NCBI RefSeq assembly: GCF_047948215.1
Contig: NC_134463.1
Coordinates: 59,331,701 to 59,395,700, forward strand
Direction: 5' to 3'
DNA length: 64,000 nucleotides
Source: Lycorma delicatula
Taxonomy: Eukaryota; Arthropoda; Insecta; Hemiptera; Fulgoridae
Shown here: one piece after another, positions 46,645 through 56,466 of the stretch
Layout: each line of letters starts with the position of its first letter
How positions within the stretch are numbered: the stretch's first letter is position 1
Program-made: the position numbers and the translations under genes
Notes under the pieces: generated by a model
The model's database searches: none
What the model was told of the DNA's origin: nothing
What the model saw: only the letters and a program-made list of their open reading frames with translations

Positions 46645-47640
46645 TTTTTTTTTTTTTTTTTTTGTTTTTTGTTGCTTTTACGACCTCATAGGATTACTTT
46701 AATTCAATTTCTGGGCCAGTCCATTTTTTAATCGGTTCTTCTTATTTCCGAATCGTATGAGTTGTTTTATTCTTGCTTCTTTTCTTTTTGCCCACATCCT
46801 TTTTAGGCGTTCCGATCTTTGGCGCCTGTGTCTGAATACCTTGTTGGATTTCTTTTTGATTTTAGATCCAAATGTTATCATATTAGTTAGTCATATTTTC
46901 CAGATTTTGTGATTAGATCTTCTTTGGAGATTCTCAACTCTTTCATATCTTTTCAAACTTCCTTTATCCATTTCGGTTTTGTTGTTCTTTTCCAGTATAA
47001 GTTAATTATTTTGTTTGCAATTCTTGTGTTTTCTGCTCTAAGTAGGTGCCCCAAGAGTGAAATTCTTTTTTTCCTGAAGAAATTTGTTAGTGGGGTTATT
47101 ATTTTATATACTTCTTCATTTGGGATTATCCTCCACTGTCCTTCTACTATGTTTTTCTTGTTTATGCATTTTCTGACTATCTTCCTTTCTATCTTTTTGA
47201 TCCTTTCTACTTCTCCCATTTTGTATGGTCCGAAGAGACTCTCGCTGGCGTATTGTATTTCTGGAAGAATTGCTACCTGGTAATGTCTGATTTTAGTTTT
47301 TGTCGTTAGGCATTTTTTATTGTATATGTTTTGGGTAGTTATTAATGATTTGTTAAGTTTCTCAGTTCTTTTTTGCCAGTTTATTTTCTCATTAATATTA
47401 TGTGTTATGCTATCTCCTAGGTGTTTAAATTTTCCCGCTAGTTCCACTTTCTTTCTGTTTACGTTTACACGATTAATGCATAGTGGATCCCTCACCTTAA
47501 TTTTAGTTCTTTCGTATGATATTTTCAAACATATTTTTTCAGCAAGTTGTTTTAGTGTTTCTATTTGGGTTATAGCTTCTGTTATGTTGTTTGAGAGGAG
47601 GGCTAGATCGTCTGCAAAACCCAGGCAGTTTAATTTATGA
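46645..47640 (-). mobile_element. 5'-truncated LINE inserted in a family B element
   Basis: The minus-strand insert ends in a poly(A) tail (T19 on the plus strand at 46,645-46,663) and starts at 47,640. Family B sequence resumes on each side, so both ends are defined by the interrupted host repeat. It carries the end of a reverse transcriptase (separate entry). 5' truncation with a 3' poly(A) is the signature of target-primed reverse transcription. Confidence 0.8.
46699..47640 (-). pseudogene. Non-LTR reverse transcriptase, C-terminal part
   Basis: The frame opens at the truncation point with NCLGFADDLALLSNN. FADD (47,608-47,619) is the catalytic motif C of reverse transcriptase, with both aspartates intact. 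The open frame continues without a stop for about 225 codons through KFKHLGDSITHN, the thumb and connection region, GQWRIIPNEEVY and KKRISLLGHLLRA, to WIKEV and a stop at 46,953. Beyond it, KDMKELRISKEDLITKSGKY and a shifted frame (46,699-46,881, FGSKIKKKSN, RMWAKRKEAR) look like the remaining C-terminus. The long intact frame suggests a fairly recent insertion. The endonuclease and most of the polymerase are missing. Confidence 0.85.
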
Positions 47641-47703
47641 CCTATGTTTATATGAACATTTTCATATTTTCACCAGTAGAACATGTCCTGAAAATTCCTC
47701 CGT
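47641..47703 (-). repeat. Family B element, proximal end (split by LINE)
   Basis: The minus strand reads GGAATTTTCAGGACATGTTC, TACTGGTGAAAAT, GTTCATATAAAC, which is the family B outer end, up to the LINE junction. Confidence 0.65.
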
Positions 47704-48770
47704 TTCTTCGTGGGACACTGAATATTGAAAAACTTATTTTATTTAAATATTGGATTGATTATTTTACAGATTTTCATATGAAAAATAAACTTTTAAACCC
47801 TATATGGTTTTTGAAATATTTATTCTTTTAATTAAAAAAATAATAAATAAGTAGATTCAAACGTGTAATCTTGAAATTTGAAAGGCGTAGTTCTGTTATT
47901 AAACCGTCCTTAATTTACCAGATTTAAGAAAAAGATAAATCGTTTCAAATAACTGTTTTTATGGATAGATAGATATCTTCGTTTAAACAACATGAATTAT
48001 TAATACATACCAGATAAGTATAATCAAGTTCTAAATAAAATAGTGATGTCATTAAAATAGTGTTGAAGATTTCACATTCTATGCGGGTGTAACTTAGTAC
48101 GGTATGGTAACCGTATAAATTGTATCTCTTACATGTGTTTTTGTTTAGTATAATAAAAATAATTTAATTCCATCATTAAAAACAATCGTAATACTAAGGC
48201 GTTGTTAATAATTTAAATAAAATAGTTTTAACGTTATTCATGTTATGTAAAAAAAAGAAGAAATATCTTTCAAATTATTCAATAGATATTGTTAGAAACT
48301 AGCAATTCAGATAATTATCACTCGAGTATTAATTTATTGTACGCCAAGGTTATAATAAATAGTTTTTTCAAAATAAAATTATTTTTTACTCTGATAAAAT
48401 TTCTTATATGATTCAGAAGTTAATTTTTTGAGAAATTATATGTAAATTTTTAGATGTAAATTTCCCAATATGGGAAAAGATGATTTTTTTTTAAAGCAGC
48501 ATAAAAATTAAATTTGTAAAAGATCAAACTTTTTTATTTTCTTTATAGAATCGATTACTTCATTTAAAGAAATGAAGTAAAGATTTGACGTTTGAAAAGG
48601 GTTTTATTATGTTTACCAATTTTTAATGGTTAACGAGACCTGTATAAAAGATTTTTTTTTAAATCTATTTAAAAAGCCAGTTAAAGGACTTTCCCGAATG
48701 AACATTCTTATTATTATTACTGTTCTCTCAATTATTAATTCATTTTTAAAAAGTTAATATCTCTAACATT
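47704..48770. other. AT-rich non-coding stretch
   Basis: No gene or repeat recognised. Confidence 0.45.
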
Positions 48771-49354
48771 TACTCACGTTGCATATTTATCTCGTGTTTT
48801 GGCGGCTTTATGGCATATTTTTTTCAATGATCGAAAAGTAGGGTTTTTCGCCGTTTTTGAGTCCTAAACTTGATTTAAAAAATTGATATTTATGTATTTT
48901 ATGCAGTTTAGTAAACCTTACATTTTTTTTATTTTTTATTTTTATTTCTTTAAACACCCCCAAGGCAACCGGTCTCCGCCGTTAGACATAACACGGTTGC
49001 CTCAGGTTTCCGTGGCCTGTCTCCCCTAGCTTGGCCCAACCCAGGTCACCCATCGGAGTCCCCCTGGATCGCAAGGACGCCCCGACTCCCTCTTTAGGGC
49101 AGCCTAGATGCCCCTCCTCTGGAGGGCTACTCGTCCCCGTGTCTACTTTATTAGGATCCAGGCATGCATTACGCATGCCCTTCCTCTTACAGGGACCATC
49201 TTAAATCGCAAGGGTAAACCTTATATTAGTGCATTTAAACTAAATTGATAGCTTACATCGTTATTGCGTTATAATTATTAAAAAATTTTAATTTTGGCGG
49301 GTTTTTTGAGGTGAACCCGATGGCCGATCACGCCATTCGCGTATTTTTAAAATC
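48771..49354 (+). repeat. Tandem AT-rich unit 1 (carries an R1-like 3' end)
   Basis: Words shared with unit 2 in the same order are TTACGTT/TTACGCT, GCGGCTTTATGGCAT, a GATTTAAAAAATTGATATTTAT block, GTAAACCTTA and, after the insertion, ATTTTGGCGGG, GTGAACCCGAT, CACGCCATTCGCGTA. The function is unknown. Without the insert the unit is about 285 bp. Confidence 0.55.
48925..49213 (-). mobile_element. R1-like non-LTR retrotransposon 3' end with 14-bp TSD
   Basis: The minus strand reads a GC-rich 3'-UTR-like sequence (GGAAGGGCATGCGTAATGCA, GGGACTCCGATGGGTGACCT, GGGTTGGGCCAAGCTAGG, AACGGCGGAGACCGGTTGCC), followed by an A-rich tail (48,925-48,955). It is bracketed by GTAAACCTTACATT (48,911-48,924) and GTAAACCTTATATT (49,214-49,227), a 14-bp target-site duplication with one difference. 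The TSYVW-like 3' UTR style resembles R1-clade elements, but the assignment rests on that alone. The antisense 64-residue open frame has no meaning. Confidence 0.7.
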
Positions 49355-49600
49355 TACTTACGCTAAATTAATATAATTTATTTATCATGCGGTTTTATGG
49401 CATTTTTTTTTTTTACTATTATTAAGAAGTAAGTTTTTTCTCCATTTTGGGATCTTACTATTGATTTACGAAATTGATATTTATATTCGTTATGTATTTT
49501 TGTAAACCTTATATTATTGAGTTTGAACCAACTTGTAGATGTAAATATTTGAACAAACTTGTAAATTTTGTAATAATAATTATGTTAAGAGTCACTCTAT
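49355..49600 (+). repeat. Tandem AT-rich unit 2, left part
   Basis: TTACGCTAAATT, GCGGTTTTATGGCATTTTTT, GATTTACGAAATTGATATTT, GTAAACCTTATATTATTGAG. It is broken by the Tc1/mariner relic and resumes near 50,560. Confidence 0.5.
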
Positions 49601-50552
49601 TTTTCTTCTTATTAATTTATAAACACATAAACTGTCTCGTTTTTCTTATTCTTGTGTAAAAGTAACGCAAGTCGGTTTGTCATATTCGAGTGTTCAGAAA
49701 GCCGCAAAAAAATTGAAATTGTATCCGTATCGCGTACTATTAGTCCAAGAGCTTCAGCCTCCAGATTTAAACAAGCGATTGCAATATTGCCGTTGGTTTA
49801 AGTCTCTCGTAAATGATAACGGAATCGAATTTTTAAACACAGTGTTCTTTAGCGATGAAGCTTGGGTCCATCTCGATGGTTATGTGAGCAGTCAAAACTG
49901 TCGAATTTGGGCGGTTGAAAATCCTAACGCTTTACAAGACAAATCTTTGCATCCTGAAAAAATTGGTGTGCGATATCTTGTCATCGTGGGTCGTCGGACC
50001 CATATTCTTCGAACAGACAGTAAATGGTGAAGTATACAGGAATATTGTGTGCCAATCTTTGTCCCTCCTGGAACCTCAAGAACGGTATTGCTGGTTTCAG
50101 CAAGAGGGCGCTACATGCCACGCGTCTCGAGAAACCGTGGATTTTCTTCAAGAGTTCTTTGATGATCGAATAATAAGCAAGGGACCTGAAAGCCTCCAAG
50201 GTCCCCAGAACTCACATCTCCTGACTACTTTTTGTGGGGCTATATTAAGTCTGAGGCCTTCAAAAACAATCTTCACACTATTGATGAACTTAAAGTCAAT
50301 ACTACAGACTTAATCACGAATATTTCCAATGCAACTCTTAAAGGTTTCTGCTTATATGCTGAAAAGAGTCCGTGCGTGCATAACCGCAATGGGTGGGCAT
50401 TTTGAGCATATTCTTTAACAATTATGTAAGTAATAGTTTTTTATTAAATCTCTTTTGTAAGTAACAAATACATTTTTTTATTCCACCTAAATTTCCCTTT
50501 CTTAAATTACATTTAAAATTGGGTAACAGAATTTTAAAATCACTCTGTATTA
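49600..50552 (+). mobile_element. 5'-truncated Tc1/mariner-type element
   Basis: It contains a readable transposase relic (separate entry). The right end, AATCACTCTGTAT (50,540-50,552), is the usual CACTCTGTAT terminus of this family. No matching ATACAGAGTG is found on the left, so the 5' end is lost. The left junction with the tandem unit lies somewhere at 49,580-49,670. Confidence 0.65.
49665..50418 (+). pseudogene. Tc1/mariner-type transposase relic (DDE_3-like)
   Basis: It begins mid-protein with SYSSVQKAAKKLKLYPYRV, the second helix-turn-helix part. FFSDEAWVHLDGYVSSQNCR, then IWAVENP (49,848-49,925), carries the first catalytic Asp. A frameshift near 50,000 leads to GPIFFEQTVNGEVYRNIVC and CWFQQEGATCHASR (50,090-50,130), where the usual second catalytic Asp of QQDGA is Glu. 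Another shift at about 50,195 gives SPELTSPDYFLWGYIKSEAF, with the third acidic residue region. A last shift restores GGHFEHIL and the natural stop at 50,416-50,418. With four frames and an altered active site it is inactive, but it is the best-preserved transposase here. Confidence 0.85.
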
Positions 50553-50740
50553 CACCGAAGCGGTTAGTTATTCGAACATATTTCGCAATAATGGTATTAC
50601 TGCGTATGATATAATATTATCGTTAGAGCGTAATGATATTACAAAATGTTAATTTTGGCGGTCATTTTTAAGTGAACCCGATCGCGATCGTGGCCGTTCT
50701 TGTACTTTTATAATCCTCTAACGATGCTTATTCCGAAATC
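50553..50740 (+). repeat. Tandem AT-rich unit 2, right part
   Basis: TTAATTTTGGCGGTCATTTT, then AAGTGAACCCGATCGCGATC, GTGGCCGTTCTTGTACTTTT and AATCCTCTAACGATGCTTA match 49,288-49,365 of unit 1. Confidence 0.5.
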
Positions 50741-51122
50741 AAAATCAAAATCTGAGACAAAACGTGTTCACATACATAACACACATACATGCACTTAAAT
50801 GATTCTTATTAATGAATTTTTAATTATTTTCGTTTTTATGATTCGTTTTTAATTATGATTTTTTAAATTAATATTTACTTACACATATTTCCTTTAATGC
50901 TGTTTCGTATGTTTTTTTTTTTTTAATTATTTTTCTGATTAAGATTTTATTGAGATTTTTCTCAATTCGTTGAGGAGAATTTCGTTTATCCGTGCTGTAG
51001 CACACTTATTCATGTTTTTCATGCAATAGAACATTTAATCCAATCCTGACCCGATCTGTATCATAAATTATTATGTATCGAAATGAATAAATTATTTATT
51101 TATTTATTTATATTTATTCTGT
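50741..51122. other. AT-rich non-coding stretch
   Basis: Nothing supported. It ends in a short (TTTA)n tract. Confidence 0.45.
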
Positions 51123-51250
51123 TAGGTAGTAACTAACGTCTTGACATTTCGTGCGGAGGACCCGGGTTCGAATCCTGGTCAGGTATAGCACCTTTTCACA
51201 CGCTACTAATTTCCACAGGCTTAATGACCATATCTGTTGATGCCTACTCT
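51123..51250 (+). repeat. SINE family D, head fragment
   Basis: GTTAGGTAGTAACTAACGTC, CGTGCGGAGGACCCGGGTTC, GAATCCTGGTCAGGTATAGC (perfect B box GGTTCGAATCC), ACACGCTACTAATTTCC. The tail GTTGATGCCTACTC differs from the other D copies and resembles the family C tail at 22.7 kb. Confidence 0.65.
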
Positions 51251-52633
51251 TATAACAGAAAAAAAGAATTCTGCATTTTTTTTTTAAAAATAAGGATTTT
51301 TTTCTAGTTAATTAATATAAATTTTTGATAAATGATAAGAGATTGTAAATGTAGTCGGATTATGAAGGTTACATCGATATATTATAAAATTGAGGTTCAT
51401 TAATTCAAGAAGTAAATTTTGTTATTAGAAATAAAAATAATGTACATTGTTCAAAATCGTAATATTATTATATTTATTACATTAAAATTTTAAACCAACA
51501 GGATCAATTGTTTATCTATTTACATGCGTAATAATGTTCAATCTTAATTCGTGACTAAATTTATATTACTTTTTAATCAAGAATCGTTTCGTGACTTTTT
51601 ATAGAAATTATTTATCAGCGAAAGTTATTATTCACGATACAAGTTATTTAAATAATGTTGTTTATCTCGATCTTATCTAAACTTTTGCATGAATTAATGA
51701 ATATGTATATTTATAATGCTTCCTGTTTTACAGTCCTGTTGGTATGTTTTACTAGTGAAAGTTGCTTGACTTGTGTCGGTTTTTAAATGTTGCTTTAATT
51801 TTATTTTTTTTTATTTTACATTAAAATTTGAATTTCTTATATTAACATTTATTTAAGTTTTATTTTTAAAAAAAATGTTTTATCTTATTACCATTTTTTT
51901 TTGTTGTATTTTATAATTTTTTTTTTTTGTTTGGATGGATTGGAATTTTAAATTCGGGTATTTTATTTTATTTTTATAGTGTTATTCAGTATTCTCTATT
52001 TATAAGTTACTTTTTGGTTATGGGATATATTTATGATGATTTTCAATTAAAATAATGTTTTTTGACAAATAAATTTCAAAAATTAGCATACCAAATTTCC
52101 AGTATCCCAAACTTTTCAAATTGGATCAGTGTGTCTGCACTTTTGTGTGCACTTTTCTTTTCTTTTTTCTTTTTTCATTTATATACAAACTTATTTTTCA
52201 AAATTATTATTACTTTCTATTCAGTTTCTTAAAGATTTCTTTTAAGTATGCTATTATTGCGCTGTAAAGTAATTTATCTCTTAAACGAAAAAAACAATAA
52301 GGTTTGATATTTTATATTGCCCATAATATTAAATATATGAGCGCACGGTTAGGTAAAGATTATAAATGTTCATTAAATAAATTTTAATTATCGCAATATC
52401 ATACAGTTCTTTAATTTTTCTTTCTTAGAATATTACATTTTAGGGAAAAATTTTTAATTTCTTTCATACAGAACACTAAAGATATTTGTTTTCATAAAAA
52501 AAAATACATGATGTAAAATGAATATATCATAAAATTATCATTTTATTTGTGCGATATATATAAATAAATATTTTAATATATATATATACATAACATACAC
52601 ATAACCACATTTTTTATGAACCACACATATATA
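51251..52633. other. AT-rich non-coding stretch
   Basis: No gene or repeat recognised. CpG density is intermediate: about 20 in 1.4 kb by manual count. Confidence 0.45.
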
Positions 52634-52974
52634 TACAGAGTGAACATAAATTATTCAGCACATTTTACTTATGGGTTAATAAAAAATAAATTAAACAATA
52701 TAGCGCGCGTCGATTTTTTTTAAACATTAGTGTAACTATACACAATTCACTTTAAGCTATCTTGTTGTAAACAAACCGCGTGGTGTTGTAATAGATTGTC
52801 TCGAAAGTTACGCGCAGAAATTACAAATTATACGTTTTGATGTTTTATGTTTGATTTTTTCATCTGGCGCCGACTGAATCGAGTTATTTACGAATTAATT
52901 ACATGGCAGCTGTATTTAAAGTTGTTTCACTGTTGACAAAAACACAATACACGATAGATTATATATATATATAT

Positions 52975-53178
52975 ACTTCTTTCTTTTTCCTGTTTAGCCT
53001 CCGGTAACTACCGTTTAGATAATTCTTCAGAGGATGATATGTATGAGTGTAAATGAAATGTAGTCTTGTACATTCTCAGTTCGACCATTCCTGAGATCTG
53101 TGGTTAATTGCACCCAACCACCAAAGAACACCGGTATCCACGATCTTGTATTCAAATCCGATATATGTATATACTGGT
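52975..53178 (-). repeat. SINE family C (antisense), head missing
   Basis: TGTTTAGCCTCCGGTAACTA, AATTCTTCAGAGGATGATAT, GTACATTCTCAGTTCGACCA, TGTGGTTAATTGCACCCAAC, AAAGAACACCGGTATCCACG, ATCTTGTATTCAAATCCG. The antisense open frame 53,027-53,209 is SINE sequence. Confidence 0.8.
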
Positions 53179-53393
53179 GAGGGCTAAAAAATTGAGTCAG
53201 CCGATACATTACTGCACTAACAAAGTCTCATACTCACTGCAGTAAATTCTCACCTCTGCAAACAACACCTAGGATAGCTCTTACTCTGAACACAGTATAC
53301 TAAACTTATTGATAACCTTGAATAAACACGCTGGCGCGATGTAACGACAGTGGTATCGTCAGTTGAGCATTGGCTTCTGCGCAGGAGAAAACA

Positions 53394-54110
53394 ATGTGTG
53401 CACTGTGGTTTCATGAAAGTGAACCCGTTTTTACTTATGGTAGACATTTTCGTTTAGAGTACGGCCGAGATCTTCCTAATAAACGTGGTATCAGCAGTTT
53501 AAGAATAGGGTAAGTATAGTTGACATAAAAGGTGTTGGTAGATCTCTCATCTCCGAGGAAGTTGTGGTTAGAAGAAGAGAAACTTTTCAAAGAAGCCTGT
53601 GTGAATCGACTCGTCATGCGAATTTAGAACGGGGAATACCATAATTGACTACTGTAAAGGTTGTACACAAGCGCCTAAAACTTCATATATACAAAATTCA
53701 GTTAGTGAATTCAATTAAAAATGACTATAAACCATGCCGTTACAATTTTATCGTGGGTATTCTTGATAAAGTGAACAAAGATAATGCGTTTTTAGAAAAA
53801 ATAATCTCTGACAAAGCTACGTTTCATGTTTCTGGTCATGTTACCTTCATAATTGTCTGATTTGGGGTAGCAAGAACCCCCCTCATGTCTTTCAACAAAC
53901 ATAACATGATAGCCTGAAAATTAACTCTTTGTGTGTGTGTGTTAATTTTTTACGAAATGATCAGAACATTCTTCTTCACCGAGCCAACGGTTATAGTACT
54001 AATTTTCTGGGCATGTTACAGGAGTATGCAGTACCACAAATTGAACATCAACAAAATAATATGGTGCACCTTCACATTGAGGTTTACAGTAGTACTGTGA
54101 ATTTCTTGTG
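53394..54110 (+). pseudogene. Heavily decayed Tc1/mariner-type transposase
   Basis: ATG 53,394 opens MCALWFHESEPVFTYGRHFR, then LEYGRDLPNKRG, the start of the DUF4817-like helix-turn-helix. After shifts, LISEEVVVRRRETFQRSLCE, TTVKVVHKRLKLHIYKIQLV, then ISDKATFHVSGHV (53,805-53,840), which matches FSDEATFHVSGKV and holds the first catalytic Asp. FLGMLQEYAVPQIEHQQNNM, then VHLHIEV, follows near 54,010-54,080. The FQQDGAPPHW block, with the second Asp, is deleted between NNMV and HLHIEV. Nothing of the third block was found. It is dead. Confidence 0.75.
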
Positions 54111-54115
54111 ACAAT

Positions 54116-55776
54116 TCAAACCAAAAGCACCATATACTAATTTGGCTCTTTGTTACATAAAATATACTGTCTAGATGAATGTTGTATGCTGTTACATAGC
54201 AGTTTTCTGAGGACTTTTTAGAACCATCATTGGATGACAGGAAATATTCATGTGTTGATCAAGTTTGTCTTAAAGGATACACTATCTTATATCAATGACT
54301 TCCATCCTTGAAAATCATCTGAGGACAAGTTTCCTTAGTGGCTGAGATTAATTGGATTGCTGTACGGTTAGAAATCCGGTAGATATTGGCACATATATCG
54401 TGTATGTTGACAGAATTAAGGTATAGTTTATGAGATTAAACATCAACCTTGTTTCGATTGGCTTAACATTCTGATCCACAACAGGATATTCAGCAAAGAA
54501 AAAAGTTATGAAAATCGTTTACTCCTTCTTAAGGAATTCTGGTATGAAATATTTGTTATCGTTGAAAATGAGTGTACCATTTTTAGGAGTAAATTGTGTA
54601 ACCCTTGCTGTTACAGCATTTAACAGACATGATCAATATATGTATATTTTTTGCAATCACTGTAATACTTTGTTCAATTTTTAATCACTTTATTGTTTCA
54701 TTTATATTTTATGGTGTTTTAGTATTTTACTCCTACGTGTTAATTCAAGTACCTTCTTTTTTTTAATTATTTTGAACAATGTGAAATGTGTAGTAATTAA
54801 TATGTATAATACCATGCTATAATTAGTGCAACCCCATTTAATATATGACTTAAGTGCTCACAACATTAAAACTTTGTACAGATTTTACAGCCATTCTATG
54901 ATTTATTCTCTATAGTCAGTCACTAACCACCCTTCTATATTGTAAGCAAGTGCTTGTACTGCAAACAATAGCTATAGTATTCTATATTTTTTAATTGTTT
55001 ATGCTCTTCTACATCAGCAGTTTTCCTCCCTTCTTTTATTTCAATGATGTATTTACAAAAAAAAAAAACTACCTCTTACACATCTGTGATTTAATCCCTA
55101 CTTTTTACAGAAATTTATTACATATTTATTTGACATTTTATTCCTCTAATCATTAAAAATTATTATTTATCTTTGTCAGATCATTATGAAAAAAGAAGTA
55201 GGAAAAAGATAAATAGGTATTTACTAATAAATTGGTATTTTTATTTGTTTATATTTGAATAATTATAAATAAACATTTATTAGGAATTTAATTTCACACA
55301 ATTATTTTTCTGAGATTTTTTTACTTTACTATGCTATATAGGTTTTTAAAATTATATTGATGAAGAATCTATGATTTAGATATGTAAAAGATAGATTTTG
55401 TACTATATTACAGTCAATAGAATTGATTTAATTGTAAAATACAAAGTGTACAATACTTCATGTGTTCACCTTTCTCCAAGTTTTGATGCTATTTGCATGA
55501 TATCCATTTTTTAAATTGTCAATTTGCTCATATTTCATTAATCATTTTTTTCTATACTTTATTATTGTTTTTATTTTGATTAAGAAAGAGATATCGGCTG
55601 TAGGATCAGCTGTGGTAGAAATTTATTCGTATGACTTGGTATATCTTTAATTATTTTTTTGAAGACACTGGTTTACCTAACGGTTAAGTTATAGTTAACA
55701 GGTTAGTGATTATATTGATTAGCAGTTCAGTTTAAATAGCCTTGGGTTTTGTTCTCAAAAAGGGTCAGTCACTTTT
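54116..55776. other. CpG-poor non-coding stretch
   Basis: No gene or repeat recognised. CpG is scarce: about 12 in 1.66 kb by manual count. Confidence 0.5.
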
Positions 55777-56466
55777 ACTTCCTTGTACGAAGTAAAGGAA
55801 GTAGAATTTCTTTACTGTGAAAAATTTTGGTTTTCAGATTTCAACAGAAATATTCATTTTGACCATACTTTAATCCAATTTGACTAGTTTCGGCATGATG
55901 TCTGTACGTACATATGTACGTATGTATCTCGCATAACTCAAAAACAATTAGCCATAGAAAGTTGAAATTTTGGATTTAGAGCCGCTGTAACGTCTCCGCT
56001 GTGCGTCTCTCCTTTTGGTTGCAATCGACTGAACCAAAAGTCTCCAAAAAAGCTCAAAATCCAATTTTTGGGATTTTGGACTTTTTCTTAACTGCAGTAA
56101 TAAGCCCTCATTGATAGCTTTTCAACGATATATCATAATTGGTACTTATTTTTCATTGGTTCCAGAGTTATAGCCAAAAAAAATTTTATTAATGAAATAT
56201 TTGGATCTTACAAGGGTAAGATTTGGTTCAAATTCTACTTCATCTCCTTTTTTTTTAATTTAAATAGGTTGATTAATTATTAACCTCTGATTGCTAAAAA
56301 AAAATTACAATAAATAATAATTCAATAATAACAATAAAAAAATGAAAAAAATATCACAAGTTATGAAATAAAATGTTTTATACTTTGTATTTAAAAAAAA
56401 AAATGTTTATATGTAATTTAATAGGTATACAAGGAAGTAATGTGGTGTCCACATCAGATTTTTTTT
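55777..56466 (+). repeat. Interspersed repeat family A, copy 4
   Basis: The best ends of the family: it starts ACTTCCTTGTACGAAGTAAA and ends GTATACAAGGAAGTAATGTG, then GTGTCCACATCAGA. ACTTCCTTGTA and TACAAGGAAGT are inverted repeats. It retains about 11 CpGs in 690 bp although its flanks are CpG-poor, which suggests later arrival. Confidence 0.8.

Larger units (their letters stand above)
52634..54115 (+). mobile_element. Tc1/mariner-type element remnant carrying a SINE
   Basis: TACAGAGTGAACATAAATTA, then TTCAGCAC, at 52,634 looks like the left terminus of this Tc1/mariner family (compare CACTCTGTAT at the right end of the 50.5-kb copy). A transposase relic follows from 53,394. Between them sits an antisense SINE. 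Whether terminus and transposase belong to one insertion is an inference from order and orientation. No right terminus was found. Confidence 0.45.

Noticed and set aside
46909..47640. Plus-strand open frames of 106-124 residues
   Set aside because: Antisense to a reverse transcriptase frame with an FADD motif.
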